Shown: positions 20,377-32,234 of the stretch, piece by piece
Layout of the letters: each line of letters opens with the position of its first letter
How positions within the stretch are numbered: position 1 is the stretch's first letter
The notes under the pieces: model-generated
The model's input: only the letters and a program-made list of their open reading frames with translations
The model's database searches: none
Told to the model about the DNA's origin: nothing
NCBI GenBank assembly: GCA_008704415.1
Contig: VXIS01000393.1
Coordinates: 1 to 39,916, forward strand
Source: Sphaerosporella brunnea
Taxonomy: Eukaryota; Ascomycota; Pezizomycetes; Pezizales; Pyronemataceae
Reading direction: 5' to 3'
Length of the DNA: 39,916 nucleotides
Made by a program: the position numbers and the translations under genes

Positions 20377-20681
20377 GGAAAAACACAAGGGAATGCACGC
20401 AAAAACGAAAAGCACAACGGGATCGCGGGTTGGAGAGAGAAAAAAAGGAGCTAAAACGTTCTGTGAGGGGGTTCCAAACTACAAGAGCAAAAAACAAACA
20501 AACGAAGGATATGGATATGATTCAAAGGTAAGGTGCAAAAACCGGATGACAGCGAGTAAAAGAAAAAACCACTTGATCACAAAGGAACCGCTTTTTTTTC
20601 TCCTTTTCGCCTCCCTCGAGCAGAGCGCACCTTTTATGGCTGCATCTCTTCTCCCTCTTAACCAACCACATATCATCGGGT
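19693..20681. other. Intergenic region, tubulin 3' flank
   Basis: No gene seen. It contains an A-run at 20345-20374 and AAAGAAA-rich DNA to about 20470. The 3' UTR and terminator of the alpha-tubulin gene (minus strand) should lie within the last few hundred bases before 20682. Confidence 0.55.
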
Positions 20682-22713
20682 TTAGTACTCGGCCTCCTCG
20701 ACATCGTCGCCGACGGAGTCGGTGGCGACCTCCTCGTAATCCCGCTCTGTAGCGATGTCAGTATCGATTCGCAGCACCGGAAAAGAATCCACCTACCAAG
20801 AGCAGCCAAGTCCTCACGAGCCTCGGAGAATTCACCCTCCTCCATACCCTCACCGACGTACCAGTGCACGAAGGCACGCTTGCTGTACATGAGGTCAAAC
20901 TTCGCACTAAGAGCACCCCATGCCTCGGCAATGGCGGTGGTGTTTGACAGCATACAGCTAGAAAACGTTAGCGGAACACGTCACTAGCCGCGGCGCGAAA
21001 AAAACTTACACAGCGCGGTTGACCTTGGCTAGGTCACCGTTAGGCACCAGCTGGGGAGGCTGGTAGCAAATACCGATCTTGAAACCGGTAGGGCACCAGT
21101 CGACGAACTGGATGGTACGCTTGGTCTTGATGCTGGCGACGGCGGCGTGAACCTCCTTGGGCACAACGTCTCCACGGTACAGCAAGCAAGTGGCCATGTA
21201 CTTTCCGTTGCGGGGGTCGCACTTGACCATTTGGTTGTGGGGCTCGAAGCACGAGCTCGAGATCTCCTGGACCGAGTTGGCCTCGTGGGAGGCCTTGGCC
21301 GCGGAGATGACCGGGGCGTAGGCGACGAGAGGGAAGTGGATACGGGGGTAAGGCACCAAGTTGGTCTGGAACTCGTTCAAGTCGACGTTGAGGGAACCGT
21401 CGAAACGGAGGGAGGCGGTGATGGAAGAGACGACCTGGGCGATGAGCCTGTTCAGGTTCTCGTAGTTGGGGCGCTCGATGTCCAAGTTGCGACGGCAGAT
21501 GTCGTAGATGGCTTCGTTGTCGACCATGAACGAGCAGTCCGAGTGTTCCAGGGTAGTGTGGGTGGTCAGGATCGAGTTGTAAGGCTCAACGACGGCAGTC
21601 GACACCTGGGGAGCAGGGTAGACCGAGAACTCGAGCTTGCACTTCTTTCCGTAGTCGACGGAAAGACGCTCCATCAACAGGGCACCGAAACCGGAACCAG
21701 TACCACCACCGAACGAGTGGAAGACGAGGAATCCCTGAAGACCACCGCAGTTGTCTAAATCGTGTGTTAACGTTGCGTTGCCATTTGCGATTTGGTGTGG
21801 GGGGATGTTGAGAACGTACCAGCAACGCGGCGGATCTTGTCGAGCACCTGGTCGATCAACTCCTTTCCGACGGTGTAGTGACCACGGGCGTCTGTACCCC
21901 GTCAGTTACCATCTCCAAAACCGCCCAACTCGGTGGTGGGTGCATACAGTTGTTCGACGCATCCTCCTTTCCCGTGATCATCTGCTCGGGATGGAACAAG
22001 TTTCGGTAGACACCCGTCCGCACCTCATCGACCACGTTTGGCTCCAAGTCGACGTAGATCGTCCTGGGGACGTACTTTCCTTGACCTGTCGAGATTTGTC
22101 AGTAGAGCTCTGTCGTACATCGCGGTCGGCGGCGACGTAAGGGATTCCCCTCGAGATCGCCGTCGAGTGGTTCAGCGCGTACCTGTCTCGGAGAAGAAAG
22201 TGCTGAAACCCTGGTCCTGGGGACCATTTTTACGCTCCTCGGTGAGGTATCCATCGGGCTACACAACGTCACACGCGTCAGCCATGCCCATCGACGAGAC
22301 CTGCATATGCACGCCACCCGACCGCGTCGACATCGTCGCGAGGCGAATTTGGGGGGGGGGTGAGGGGGGGGGGGGGGGATGCGTTCGAGGGAGGGTTAAG
22401 GAGGAAGTACCTGGATACCGTGCTCAAGGCAGTATAGCTAAAAGGTGAGTTGTCAGCAACACGTTCACAGAAGCTCTAGACGGGGAGGAAAGTGGAAGCT
22501 CACCTCCCAGCAGGAATTGGCAATCTGGCAACCGGCCTGACCGACTGTTATCGCGACGGTTGTCAGCAAGATACGATCATCAAGTTTCAGGTGCGGGATC
22601 GTCGGGGTCACGCGTTGGGGATAAGGGGGTAGTCGACAACGGAACAGCGCGGGGTAAAGTGCGGCGAAAGGACTCAGCCGGTACGTACCGTTAAGGGAGA
22701 TGACTTCTCTCAT
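20682..22713 (-). CDS. tubA: Alpha-tubulin
   Basis: Nine exons on the minus strand: 22713-22689, 22544-22504, 22437-22411, 22258-22183, 22085-21948, 21891-21820, 21754-21010, 20957-20797 and 20746-20682. They give 449 aa, the usual alpha-tubulin length. It forms the alpha/beta heterodimer of microtubules. Marks: [25 protein letters not shown], the tubulin signature [22 protein letters not shown] with the Glu that triggers GTP hydrolysis on the beta subunit of the next dimer, and alpha-specific segments such as [10 protein letters not shown] and [12 protein letters not shown]. The C-terminus is short and acidic, ending EEAEY, so the terminal Tyr used in detyrosination is present. The Lys40 loop is replaced by an [13 protein letters not shown] segment without an obvious acetylated Lys. 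All splice joins keep frame. The many very short 5' exons (25, 41 and 27 nt) are typical of fungal tubulins. The symbol follows Aspergillus usage. Confidence 0.95.
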
Positions 22714-24728
22714 GATTAAAGATTTAAGGTGTTGGGGGGGTAGTGGTAATAAGAGTTAAGTTGATGGACTCGTTGACGGTCGTGAAGCAGTTGATGAGGG
22801 AAGGAAGGAAGAAGAAGGGAGGAGCCGCGTTGGGGTAGGGGAGGGAAAGGGAGATGGGGCTGGTAAAGAAAGGGTGCGTTGTTGTTTTTTTTTTTTTTTT
22901 CTGTGGCGAGGGGGGCTTTCCTAATTTTTTATTTTTATTTCTTTTAGGCGGGCAAGGGCTGCAGGCTAACCGGGTGGGGGCAAGGGGATGGGGCAGCGGC
23001 GCACGGGAAAATGTGGCTTGGCACGATGCAGCTGGAGAAATTCGAAGGCGGCAGCGCAAGGAATCACTCGATGTCGGGCGGCGTGATACGGATCAAGCAG
23101 GCGGGATGCTGGCAGTGGCTAGATCTGGACGATGGGCATCTCGCTCTGCTTCCTCAGCTGGAGGAAAAGGGGGGCGGCATCGCGTGGGCTCTCTCTCTAC
23201 AGATCTAACCGCAAGTTCACAGCGCACACCGCATCCCGATAGAGTAGACACCGAGCACTGAGAAGGAGAGAGAGCGTGCGCACAGACCATCTCCAAAGTA
23301 CCGAGCCGATAGCGAAGGAAGCCATCGTGCTGATACACGCTGCTTGCATGTCTGGACCCGCAAAAGGGTGCACAGCAACGCAGGTCGAAACACCAAAGAA
23401 AGAAAGAAAGAAAGAAAGCAAGAAAGAAAGAAAGAAAGAAAGCAAGAAAGAAAGAAAGAAACAGAATATGTAGAGTACTCTAGCACTCGCTCCACGCACA
23501 CATCGCCGCCACATGACCACCCCTCAACGGAACGCGAAGCACTCGCGCTCGAAACAACGAACCACATCTGCGCATGTGTTTGGCAGACCACCGAGAGCTC
23601 TGGACGCTGCTAGCCGGATGCGACACTCTGACCTCTTCGCCGGAGTTCCTCCCACCTAGCCGGGCTTGGTGCAGCCAATTGTTTCCCGACTGCGCAGTGC
23701 TTGGGCACGCCGGAAAGACAGCGTTTTCGCTAGCTCCCCCACACTACCTGCTCTCGGTCTGGGATTGGACCACCGCCCCCCCCCCCCGCCCTCCTCCCCC
23801 CAGCGAAACAAACCCCGCATCGCAAGGCATCCCCTCCTCGAAATCTGTTGAAACAACCGCGAGCCTTTGTTGGGACGAGCCGCAGCTGGCCCGCGTGCTT
23901 ATGTCGGTCCACTTGCGCTTGTGGCGTCTAAGCTGACGGCGACGACAACGACAACGACGACGACCTCACGCCACATCAACAGCCGTCGTGCTGAAATTCG
24001 GGGAGAGCGTTCTGCTGCCACTCGAGAGTCCTCCACGGAAGACACTAGATGGCGAAGCCTTTTCCTCGCCGAGTCACACGTTCGAAAATGAGGCGGGAAC
24101 AGGCCGTGAAGCATCCACGCTTGATTTCAAAATATCCAGAAACCCTCGCTGTGCTGCATCTGAAGAGGGGGCGGACAAGACCTGGTGAGCGGAGACTCCC
24201 CATCATCAAAGCGTTGCGGATGTCGGTCGCACACGCAGCACCCTAGCATCCCCCATTCTAACCAAGGACGCCACCAGGAAAAATGACGGTCCAGATCGGT
24301 ACTTGAGTAGTTGCCGCTGCACAGAGTGGCGAGAACCTCAGCGTTAGTAATAGGTAAGCGAGCTTCACGGCCACCGGAAACGTCGCAAGAGCAGCTGGTT
24401 CGCCGCCCGGATATCCACGGATACCGCTGGGTGACGGGGAAAAAAAAAAAGGTGTGCTAGATCGAAGCTTTTCCGGATTGTATGCACGGGTGATATTTGA
24501 TGAAGCGGTGGCGGATCGCGGGGCATCACGTTGGGTGGTTGCGGTGAGGTGCCGTTCCAGGATTATGGCAGCGGAACTGCTGCTGGGATCGTCACTAGGA
24601 TACCCACTAGGATACGATGTGGAAAGCATTGATGTTTGTTTTGAATGAATGGGATGATAACGATAATAATGACATTGCCATAAACACCGGATGTTGCAGA
24701 AGATATTCACAAAGCTCCTTCCCCGCGC
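22714..24728. other. Two-kilobase interval without a supported gene
   Basis: The left end is the tubulin promoter and 5' UTR, with pyrimidine-rich sequence on the minus strand (22720-22900). The middle contains a GAAA microsatellite. ORFs on either strand (for example 23574-23936 +, 24258-24710 -) have no recognisable domain. The right end is the 3' flank of the LIN1-like gene. Possible small exons cannot be excluded. Confidence 0.45.
23396..23461. repeat. (GAAA)n microsatellite with GCAA interruptions
   Basis: About sixteen GAAA units are broken at regular points by GCAA. The pattern AAGAAAGAAAGAAAGAAAGC is itself repeated, so a higher-order duplication of the tract is visible. Confidence 0.9.
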
Positions 24729-26108
24729 TCAATCGAATCCCGGCACGCGTGTCCAGCCGTCCATTCCGTCCACCAGGCGAAACTCAACGCCCTCACCGAA
24801 GAATCCGTGTTCATTCCAGCTCTTCATTTCCGCGCTGCCGTAGGGGCCATAGGTAGACCCGCCATCGCGACCATCCGTCCAGCGATATTCCCACTGTCTG
24901 GTATCCGCGCCTGTATCGCTGGCGCCGTCATCGACGGGTTTCGGATCGGCCCAGTCCTCGCCGGTTTCTCGCCGGTATTGGCGCATCAGGCTTTCTCTGG
25001 TTTCATCGTAAACTTCCGGTTGGCCGCGCGAGAGCAGGATGTCTGCAGCCTCGGTGATCTTCTCGACCGTTTCTTTCCGCCGCACCTCGGCAGGATCCTC
25101 TGCCTCTTTTCCTTTCTGCTTGTCGACTTCCATTTCGTCTTCTGCGGCGGCGGCGGCTGCCGCCTTCCTCTTCTGCCGCCACTGGTTCTTGTTTTTATTG
25201 GTGTCCTGCTTCTTCTTTGCTTTGCCCAGCCGCGCAAGAGCTTCGAGGATGCTCTCTCCGCGTTCCAGACACGGGATTAGCCGGCCGAGGACTTCGCTGG
25301 TGAGGATCGCGTCGTCCCGTCGCATCTGCTCTCGGCGCTCCGCCTCGCGCTTCTCCATAGCCTCCTTTGCTTTCTTTATATCCTTGCGGCGAATACCGGC
25401 CAGCCAGCTATCGTGGATAGCGTCTTTCTCCGCCGCTTTGCGAATGTAATTTCCCGAGTCGTCGAAGCGTCCTTCTTCCATCTCACTCTTCATGTTGAAG
25501 CCTTCACGCTTTGGCGCGTGGGACTTTCGGCCTCCGGCACCGACCTCCTCATCCAGCCCCTCCTCCGCAAGCTTCTCCTCGTCGTCGCTGGACTCGGAAT
25601 CTTCCCTTCGCTCATCCTTAAAAATATCCGGGTATTGCTGCACGGGCACCTGATCATCCACCCCCTCCTCCTCCTGTCCTTCGATATCATCGATATCCAA
25701 GAACTTGACATTCTTATCCTTGCGCCCAATCTTCGCAGGCTCGGGCTCCTTCATTTCGTCGTCGTCGTCGCCTCCAAACATGTCATCGTCCTCATCCACA
25801 GCCTTCCCCTTCCCTGTGTCCTCCTTCGCCCATTGCTTGTGTGTCGCATCGAACCCTTCCTCCGAGGAATCACTCTCGTAGCCTTCCAGCTCCACCGCGT
25901 TGCGGCGCACCCGTCGCTTGCCGATCGCGCCTTCGTCTGCTTCCAGAAAGATGTCGCCTTCTGTCTCCGGCGCGTCGGGGGCGGCCAGGTGGGGGTTGCG
26001 CGCGTCGAATTTGGGACGCTTGGAGGGGGCGAGACCCGCACCGGAGCGATTGAGCGCATCGGTGGCGTGGTTGATGGGGTTTGCGGGGCGTTTGGAACGG
26101 GGAGGCAT
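24729..26108 (-). CDS. LIN1: LIN1/CD2BP2-like GYF-domain protein (U5 snRNP-associated)
   Basis: A single exon of 459 aa from the ATG at 26108; a TTG twelve bases upstream in the same frame is not a likely start. The N-terminal half is acidic and highly charged (segments SDSSEEGFD, EDDDMFGGDDDDE), includes KFLDIDDIEGQEEE and GFNMKSEMEEGRFDDSGNYI, and matches the conserved layout of LIN1/CD2BP2 (U5-52K). The middle is a Lys/Arg/Glu-rich helical section with an Ala run. The C-terminal 55 residues form a GYF domain: WEYRWTD, YGPYGSAEMKSWNEHGFF, then VEFRLVDG and a Trp near the end. GYF domains bind proline-rich peptides; in CD2BP2 it contacts the splicing factor Prp6/U5-15K region. The protein should act in the nucleus on U5 or tri-snRNP assembly. 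It is divergent to YME2 across a 294-bp spacer. Confidence 0.9.
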   Translation of the reverse strand: MPPRSKRPANPINHATDALNRSGAGLAPSKRPKFDARNPHLAAPDAPETEGDIFLEADEGAIGKRRVRRNAVELEGYESDSSEEGFDATHKQWAKEDTGKGKAVDEDDDMFGGDDDDEMKEPEPAKIGRKDKNVKFLDIDDIEGQEEEGVDDQVPVQQYPDIFKDERREDSESSDDEEKLAEEGLDEEVGAGGRKSHAPKREGFNMKSEMEEGRFDDSGNYIRKAAEKDAIHDSWLAGIRRKDIKKAKEAMEKREAERREQMRRDDAILTSEVLGRLIPCLERGESILEALARLGKAKKKQDTNKNKNQWRQKRKAAAAAAAEDEMEVDKQKGKEAEDPAEVRRKETVEKITEAADILLSRGQPEVYDETRESLMRQYRRETGEDWADPKPVDDGASDTGADTRQWEYRWTDGRDGGSTYGPYGSAEMKSWNEHGFFGEGVEFRLVDGMDGWTRVPGFD

Positions 26109-26402
26109 GGCAGCAATCAATGTTTGTGGCGATGGGGAAATCTGGCGACCCGTCGGAGGTTAAGAACGATTGGTCCCTCCGGCGCGTTGTGCTCCAACGC
26201 ACAGACCAGCTCTTTCTTGGCGTGCACGACGTCATCGGCGTTTCCTGTCCATTCAGGCCCAAACGAAAACGGACGGCTTGATTTTGAGTGAAGTTGCTTG
26301 AAATCTCCCCGCCTCGATCCGATAAGGGGGATCGCTCCATCCCCACAAAACCGGTGACCTTCATCGTCACACCGTTTCACTCCATCCCGAGTTGGTGCCG
26401 CG
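26109..26402. promoter_or_regulatory. Shared divergent promoter region of LIN1-like and YME2-like genes
   Basis: This 294-bp spacer separates two start codons that face away from each other, so both promoters must lie here or overlap the genes. I do not see a clear TATA box. It has GC-rich sequence with CGATCC and GTGACC segments but no motif I can name. Confidence 0.6.
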
Positions 26403-28867
26403 ATGAACCGATTCATCACCGCCTCGCCGAGCCGACGCCTGGCCGTTAACCCCACTTGCTTCCACAGCCTCCGCCCACAGCTCCTGACGCGTCCGCGATG
26501 TCCTCCGACCTTCCGGCGGCCAACCAGCACAATCGGTGCCGACAAAACCGGCTTCATTGATATAGCGGCGGAAGAGTCATTGCTGTATTTTGACAGTTAC
26601 TACCCCGTCTCTACTACCGAGGTTGGTACGGGTGCTGACGAGTCCTCGCAGATGTGTTTCCACTCAAGACCGCGATATACGATATCCGGTACTTCGTCAT
26701 GCGCTTCGACAAACGCTCAGTCGAATCCCGTGTCAAAAAGCAATGTCTACCCCGCACTTTGCAGACCTCTGCAGACTTTAACATCATCGACATTATTCCA
26801 CGGCTGAAAGACGGCGGAGCGTTCGTAAAATTCATTTCGCAGAACCCAGCCGAGATCGAGAAACAAGTACAGGCGTTTCTTAAGGAGAAGCGGATCAGAC
26901 CCTGGTTCGCACCATTTACGAATGTACGCTCGTTCATGGTCCGTGGAAAGCCTTGGCTGGAGGATCTGTACCGGTTTCCTAGTCCGAAACTGAGGGTGGA
27001 GTTTGTGGATGGCCCAGAGCTCAGTCAGGAAGCGCTGTATGCGCTTTTCAGACGGTACGGAAAGATTGCGGATATTACGCTGCCGCCGCCTGGTGCGAAG
27101 GAATCGAAGGGTGCTATTATCCAGTTCTTGAGGATGAGGAGTGCTACCAGTGCTCGGAACTGTTTGCATGGATTCACGGTGCCAGAGATGTCCTCGATTG
27201 CAGGTAAGGAGGGAGGTGTTACATTGAGGATATTCTACGAGAGTACGATACGGGCTCATTACATCCGGGACTGGATTGTCAACCACCCTAGAATCACGTT
27301 ACCAATCTTGGCTGGTATCATCACGACAGTTGCCATCTGGGTCTTTGATCCTATCAGAACTTTCTTCATCCGGGCAAAGATCACCAGATCACTTCATTTC
27401 TTCGAGAACGAATACTGGGGCTGGGTCAAGAAGAACACCGTTGATCGCTTCAAGTTTTTGAAGACCGAGGAGCTAGAGGATCTTTCTGCGCTGTGGGAGG
27501 AGAGGAAAGACGCTGTTGGCCAGCTCCACAGCTGGCTCGCAGAGTCTGAGGAGACCTTCATTGTAGTTCAAGGGCCACGAGGCTCCGGAAAGCGCGAGTT
27601 GATCATGGACAGCGTTCTCGGCAACCGCAATAACGTCCTCCTGATAGACTGCGAGCCCATCAACGAAGCGCACGGAGACTCCGCCACTATCAACGCTGCT
27701 GCGGCACAGGTTGGCTACCGCCCTGTATTTTCCTCCCTCAACACCATCAGCAGCCTCCTTGACCTCGCAGCGCAAGGCGTGATCGGCACTTCTGCAGGCT
27801 TCTCCCAGACCCTGGAGAATCAATTCAACAAGATCCTGCAGAACACCGGTGCTGCGCTCAAGATCGTTGCCCTGGAACACAAGAATGAGACCGAGCGCGA
27901 ACGTGCACAGTCAGACGACGAGTACCTCTCCGCAAACCCGCACCGCCGGCCCGTTGTGGTCATCGACAATTTCCTCCACCACGACGGCCACAGCGTCATC
28001 TACGACAAGCTCGCGGACTGGGCAGCGCTTCTGATAGCCTCTAACGTCGCGCACGTTATCTTCCTCACCAACGACATCGGATTCCAGAAGTCTCTTGCAC
28101 GCTCCCTGCCCGACCGTGTCTTCCGCACCGTCTTCCTCGGCGATGCGCAGCCCGATTCGGCGAAGCGCTACGTCCTCCACAACCTCGACGACTACGCGGG
28201 CCGCATAACAGCCGACGAAAAGCTAATGAAAGAGCTCGACGAGAGTATCGCGGCCCTTGGCGGGCGGCTGACAGACCTGGAGTTCCTTTCCCGCCGCATC
28301 AAGGCGGGCGAACCGCCGCGCCACGCAGTGCAAGAGATCATTGCCAACTCGGCCTCTGAGATCTTGAAGCTCTACTTCCTCGACGGCTCGGAGGGTTCGA
28401 AACGCAAGTGGGCGCCTGAGCAGGCATGGTACCTCGCCAAGCGTCTCGCGGCCGAGGATTCTCTCCGCTACAACGAAGTCCTCCTGCACGACTTTTTCAA
28501 AGACGCCGGCGAGGACTGCGTGCAGTTCCTCGAGCAAGCCGAAATGATCAGCATCGTCACGCACAACGGCAGGCCGTACGCCATCAAGCCCGGAAAGCCC
28601 GTGTATAAAGCTGCGTTTGAACGGCTGATGAAGGATAAGGTGTTGAAGGCCAAGATGGACATGATCAGCCTCAAGGCTGTCATTCGAAGAGAAACGGCCG
28701 AAATCAAGAAGGCAACCGAAGAACTGAATCTCCTCGCGACTTGCGACAAGAAAAGTGATCGCCGAGTCACGTATTTGGTAAAGAAGATGGAGGCGTCGCA
28801 GAAGAAGGTGGAGGAGGCGGAGTTGCAGACGCTTGGTTTGAAGAAGATCCTCAGTGAGGAGTTTTAG
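26403..28867 (+). CDS. YME2: Mitochondrial inner-membrane protein YME2 (RNA12 family)
   Basis: Two exons, 26403-26595 and 26652-28867, give 802 aa, close to the family's 800-870. The 56-nt intron rebuilds an Asn in LLYFDN/VFPLKTA, a conserved family segment. Order: an Arg/Ser-rich mitochondrial presequence (about 1-45); an RRM-like fold at about 177-260 (KLRVEFVDG to SARNCLHGF); one transmembrane segment at about 279-296 (ITLPILAGIITTVAIWVF); then the RNA12 domain facing the intermembrane space. The RNA12 domain has a P-loop VQGPRGSGKRELI near 372-380, VVVIDNF near 498-504, and a C-terminal coiled coil. Yeast YME2 maintains the inner membrane and nucleoid structure, and mutants increase escape of mitochondrial DNA. 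This copy looks intact. Confidence 0.93.
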
Positions 28868-29751
28868 CGCGCATATACCTACTTGTTTTTTTTTGCCTTG
28901 GGATATCTAGTTCTGGCATTTGGTGTGTGGTGATATCTGAGCCGTTGCTCCATAGATAGGTACTGCGGTGCCTAGGGATAGAATATTCGCCAAAATGCTT
29001 GTCGAGAGATGGCAATTCAGTGGATGGGGAGTTGTGTTGACGGGAAGGCCCCCCATTGTCCTCCACACGGAAAGTCTCCGGACTATCCTGCCAGGACGTT
29101 TACCGCGCAGCCATACGACGCAGCGCTTAGGTGATCGAAGGCTGGAATTTCACATTCTTTGTTTCTCTCTCTGCGATGGCTCAATCAAACCAGCAGAACC
29201 CCGCTTTGACCAGTGAATTCATCATTCGCGATATCTATCGCAGCCAAAGTTGTAAAATTCCGAGCCTTTGGAGTTACGGTATGAAGGCTTTGTTGCACGC
29301 TTCAGTGCAAGGTCGATGGTTGCAGTGGTTCAGCTTTCGCTGGTGAACGGTCCACCATCGCTTCGTGTTCACCTTTTAGAGGTCCGCTTCTACGCTTAAG
29401 TCGGTTGACCGTTTACATTCGTGCTAACGACGGCTACAGTATCAATGCTTGTCAATTTTACCGTCCCGCGGGACCTGCACCGGAACAAAATCGCCAGCCT
29501 GCTGAGACTACTTCCCGCCGAGACTGCTTACCATCCCTTGACGCTTGTTCCCTCATCATCCCGAGTCTGAGTGATATCTCATGAGGTGCCTCATCACTCG
29601 GTCACAGAATATCACTTCCTTTTTTGCGTCCATCGGGCAAGAAAAGATCAGGCAAAAAAAAAAAAATCTGGTGGAATAACAGGGATAACTACAAAAACTA
29701 CAAAGGAGGTATGAGGTAAGTAACGAGCATGCACCATAAATCCTTCGGCTT
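28868..29751. other. Intergenic region, no gene seen
   Basis: It begins with the YME2 3' flank (T-run at 28885-28892). A 56-codon plus-strand ORF from 29176 has no recognisable features. The right part is the 3' flank of the first Myb-like gene. No repeats of note. Confidence 0.5.
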
Positions 29752-30511
29752 TCACATAAACTTGACAGCCCTAAACGCGTCCCCCGGCGGCTTCGCGGCA
29801 TGGCCAAAACTCGCAAAGCCCCTCGGCGGCGGCGGAGGGCTAGGGGGCCTCATCGACGACCACGCCGCAGCACCACCACCACCGCCCACCACCACTTCCG
29901 CCTCCTCCTCCTCCTTCACCCTGCCAATCTCCGTTCCACCCTTCGGCGGCGGTGGCAGCGGCGGCGCATACAACGCGTCATCCTCGCTATCATCCAGCAC
30001 CACGACGCCGTCGACGACCCGGTGCACGCTGATGCGCATCGGCGGCGGGTGGTAGTGGGTGTGTTCCGGCTTGACGTACGGCTCGGCGTCGTCCTCGGCG
30101 GCGTCGAGGAGCATGTGTGCTTTGCGTTTGGTGGCCTGGGCGGTGGCGGCGGCGGCGGCGGCGGCGGGAGCCGCCGTGGTGGGCGTGGACTCTTTGCGGA
30201 GCTTTGAGAATTGGCGTCTAAGGCGGGAGAGAGGTTAGCTGCCGGCGGGAACGGGGGGATGGTATGGTATACTGCAGCGAGGTGATGTTGTAGTCGCCGC
30301 CCATCAGCGCGCTCACGCTCGGCCAGTGCGGCCGCGTGTTGGCTGCTTCGATGATGGCCAGGAGCAGCCGCCGCTGCTCGGGCTCGGTCCATTGGCGGGG
30401 CTTCATGATGGTGCGGTTGCTGCTGGTGCTTGGTGATGGGAGATGGGATTGGTGGTGGTGGTGGTTGTTGGCGGGAGGGGGTCCGGGGGGGGGGGGGGTG
30501 GGGGCGTCCAT
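29752..30511 (-). CDS. Myb/SANT-like domain protein, paralogue A
   Basis: Two exons on the minus strand, 30511-30273 and 30217-29752, give 234 aa. The 55-nt intron (GTATAC, GCTAAC, TTAG) falls inside the third helix and joins ITSLQ to RQFSKLRKE. The domain (about 41-92) starts QWTEPEQRRLLLAIIEA, then WPSVSALMG, then the recognition-helix region. Helix spacing and the W/L/W pattern fit a single Myb/SANT-type helix-turn-helix, probably DNA- or chromatin-binding. Residues 1-35 are Pro/His/Ser-rich. The C-terminal half is low-complexity: an Ala run, an acidic VVLDDSEDDALY, a Pro run and VKEEEE. Start chosen at the ATG with the Pro/His-rich N-terminus because sequence above it is a simple repeat; an ATG six residues before the domain is possible. 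Two relatives lie within 7 kb. Confidence 0.72.
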
Positions 30512-30739
30512 GATGAAAAGCTGCTTGCTGCTGCTGCGAGGAGGAGAAGACTGTGGATGCCTCCCCCCCCACCACCACCACACCCGGTTCTTCGAGAGTA
30601 ATCGATATCTCGATATCACACACACACACACACGCCTCGGGGTCAGAGCTCGCTTCCTTGCCGCACGCACCACAAACGCAAAAAAGCAAAACAAAAAAAA
30701 CAAAAAAACAAAAATGGCAAACATGCTCGCGGGGATATA
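30512..30739. other. Upstream region of Myb-like gene A with CA repeat
   Basis: It contains CCACCACCACC and (CA)n tracts (about 30617-30634) and A-rich DNA, up to the TA target site of the adjacent transposon. The TIR element therefore begins only about 230 bp upstream of this gene's start codon. Confidence 0.55.
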
Positions 30740-32234
30740 CCGTATTGACTCGGGTATAAGAAAACACCCCCCGTTTTGGGACTAGCGCCGTTTTGAACGC
30801 GTTAATCGTATTTGGAGCTAGCTCAATATAAAATTGTTATTATGTACTTGATGTACTTGATATCTGAACCGGCCGGAGAAGTCAATCTTCGTCCCTCCAA
30901 CAAAATACAATCCCATTCCCATCATCCCATCCTCGTCCTCAACTTCGGTATCGCTCAAGATAGGAGAAAGGTCCTGCACTATATACTGGCGCTCTAACTC
31001 CTACAAGCCTTGCACTGCGTCTGCTGCCGGACTCAGAGAGCGCCGAGCCGGCCGGCCGAGTCGTGGCTGATGATCGGAGCTTATTGCATGCGTTCCAGCA
31101 TTAGCAGGAGAGCCCGGGAAACACAGAGCATCATCAAGGTGGGTCACCCACCAGTTCTCCTGCCTGCCTGCGCGGCCTCTAGCTCTAGGCCGTCCTCTTC
31201 CGCGCGCAGGAGCTGCTCCTTCTTGCCACCAAAGCGAAAGGCAGCGCTAGAAAGCGACAATGCGAGTAAGCGGCCGAAATCGACCCCGTAAGGCTGCTAG
31301 CCAGGCGACATACACAGGCGGTGGCGTCCCTGCTGGCAGCCACAAGCGGTTGGGAGGACGGCGATGACAGAAGGATTCCCCGACACAGCCCGCGAAGAGG
31401 GAGGAGGTCCGGCGACGGCTCGGCAAAAGGGCGGAGGCAAAAAGGGCGGAGGCAAAAAGGGAGGCGGCCCGGAGGCAGAGGGAGGAGGCCCGGCGGCGGC
31501 TCCCAAGGAAGGCGGGGGTAGAAAAAAATCTGCTTTGAACCATTACCTCGTGAGGAAGGTTCACCTACCGTCCAATTGGGAGTCGCTTGTCAATAATACA
31601 AATGCCTATGCCCATTGCCCAAAAAGCAGCGTACTCCGGATCCAGAAACTGGACGTCCCCCCCGCGACCCTTATGTGGAAAGTGGCAGCCGGTAACTACG
31701 ATAGAACTGAAGGCCTGGGTAGCAATTACAATCGTGATGGGCGTATATCACTTTCGTTCCTTCCGTGACTTTTGGCGTCAACAAGGCTATATCAAACTTG
31801 GACCATGTTTTTTTGTAAGGAGTGTCTTGAGAAGCTTGGGAAGTGGTCTAAGAATCGTTTTCGCGATCGCTAAATGCGCTGTTTTGTATGGGCCCGCCGT
31901 CAGGGCGGGCGTCGTGTGTGGGCTCGGGTCTTGTTTCGCGGTCGCGGAGTGCTTTTGATATCACTCGTTGTCACACAGGCAACCAAACTAGCCAAAATAG
32001 GAAGTGCGTCCAATCGACAGAATATGAGCGTGTAGAGTTCATAGCTGAGATGACGTTCAGTAGGAACCTCAGAAGGTCTGTCGTTTCTCTCTATTTTACT
32101 GTCACGCTGGCATTCAGCCTCCCAATATGCACGTTGTCGCGCCAAGCCGCACTAGCGCGCTTACGATTTAGCGCGCCCTGAAACGGCGCTGTTCCAAAAA
32201 TGGGGGGGTGTCTCTTATACCCGAGTCAATACGG
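30740..32234. mobile_element. 1.5-kb TA-flanked DNA transposon, CCGTA ends, decayed
   Basis: The left end CCGTATTGACTCGGGTATAAG (30740 on) and the right end, read inverted from 32234, are identical over 21 bp. They continue as imperfect inverted repeats for about 75 bp (AAACACCCCCC.. against GACACCCCCCC.., then CGCCGTTT). TA lies on both sides (30738-30739, 32235-32236). The interior shows no intact transposase. In one plus frame at about 31375-31515 it reads a very charged helix with repeated KRAEAKR and RRQREEARRRL. That resembles the basic coiled-coil tail of fungal pogo/Fot1-type transposases, but stops and frame changes surround it. Most likely a degenerate Tc1/mariner (pogo-group) element; the group is an inference. 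Confidence 0.7.
31375..31515 (+). pseudogene. Charged coiled-coil remnant, possible transposase C-terminus
   Basis: This uses the reading frame containing PAKREEVRRRLGKRAEAKR and AARRQREEARRRL. The DNA has a 15-bp near-perfect tandem (GGGCGGAGGCAAAAA), so the charge pattern could partly be a product of the repeat. It lies inside the TA-flanked element and is not open upstream. Confidence 0.35.

Noticed and set aside
21147..21758. 203-codon plus-strand ORF
   Set aside because: Antisense shadow of the alpha-tubulin main exon.
25413..26291. 292-codon plus-strand ORF
   Set aside because: It lies antisense to the well-supported LIN1-like gene; its open frame follows from that gene's codon composition.
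31010..31291. 93-codon plus ORF inside the 1.5-kb TA-flanked element as a gene
   Set aside because: Cys/Ser/Arg-rich with no domain; neighbouring frames are equally open and the element is decayed.
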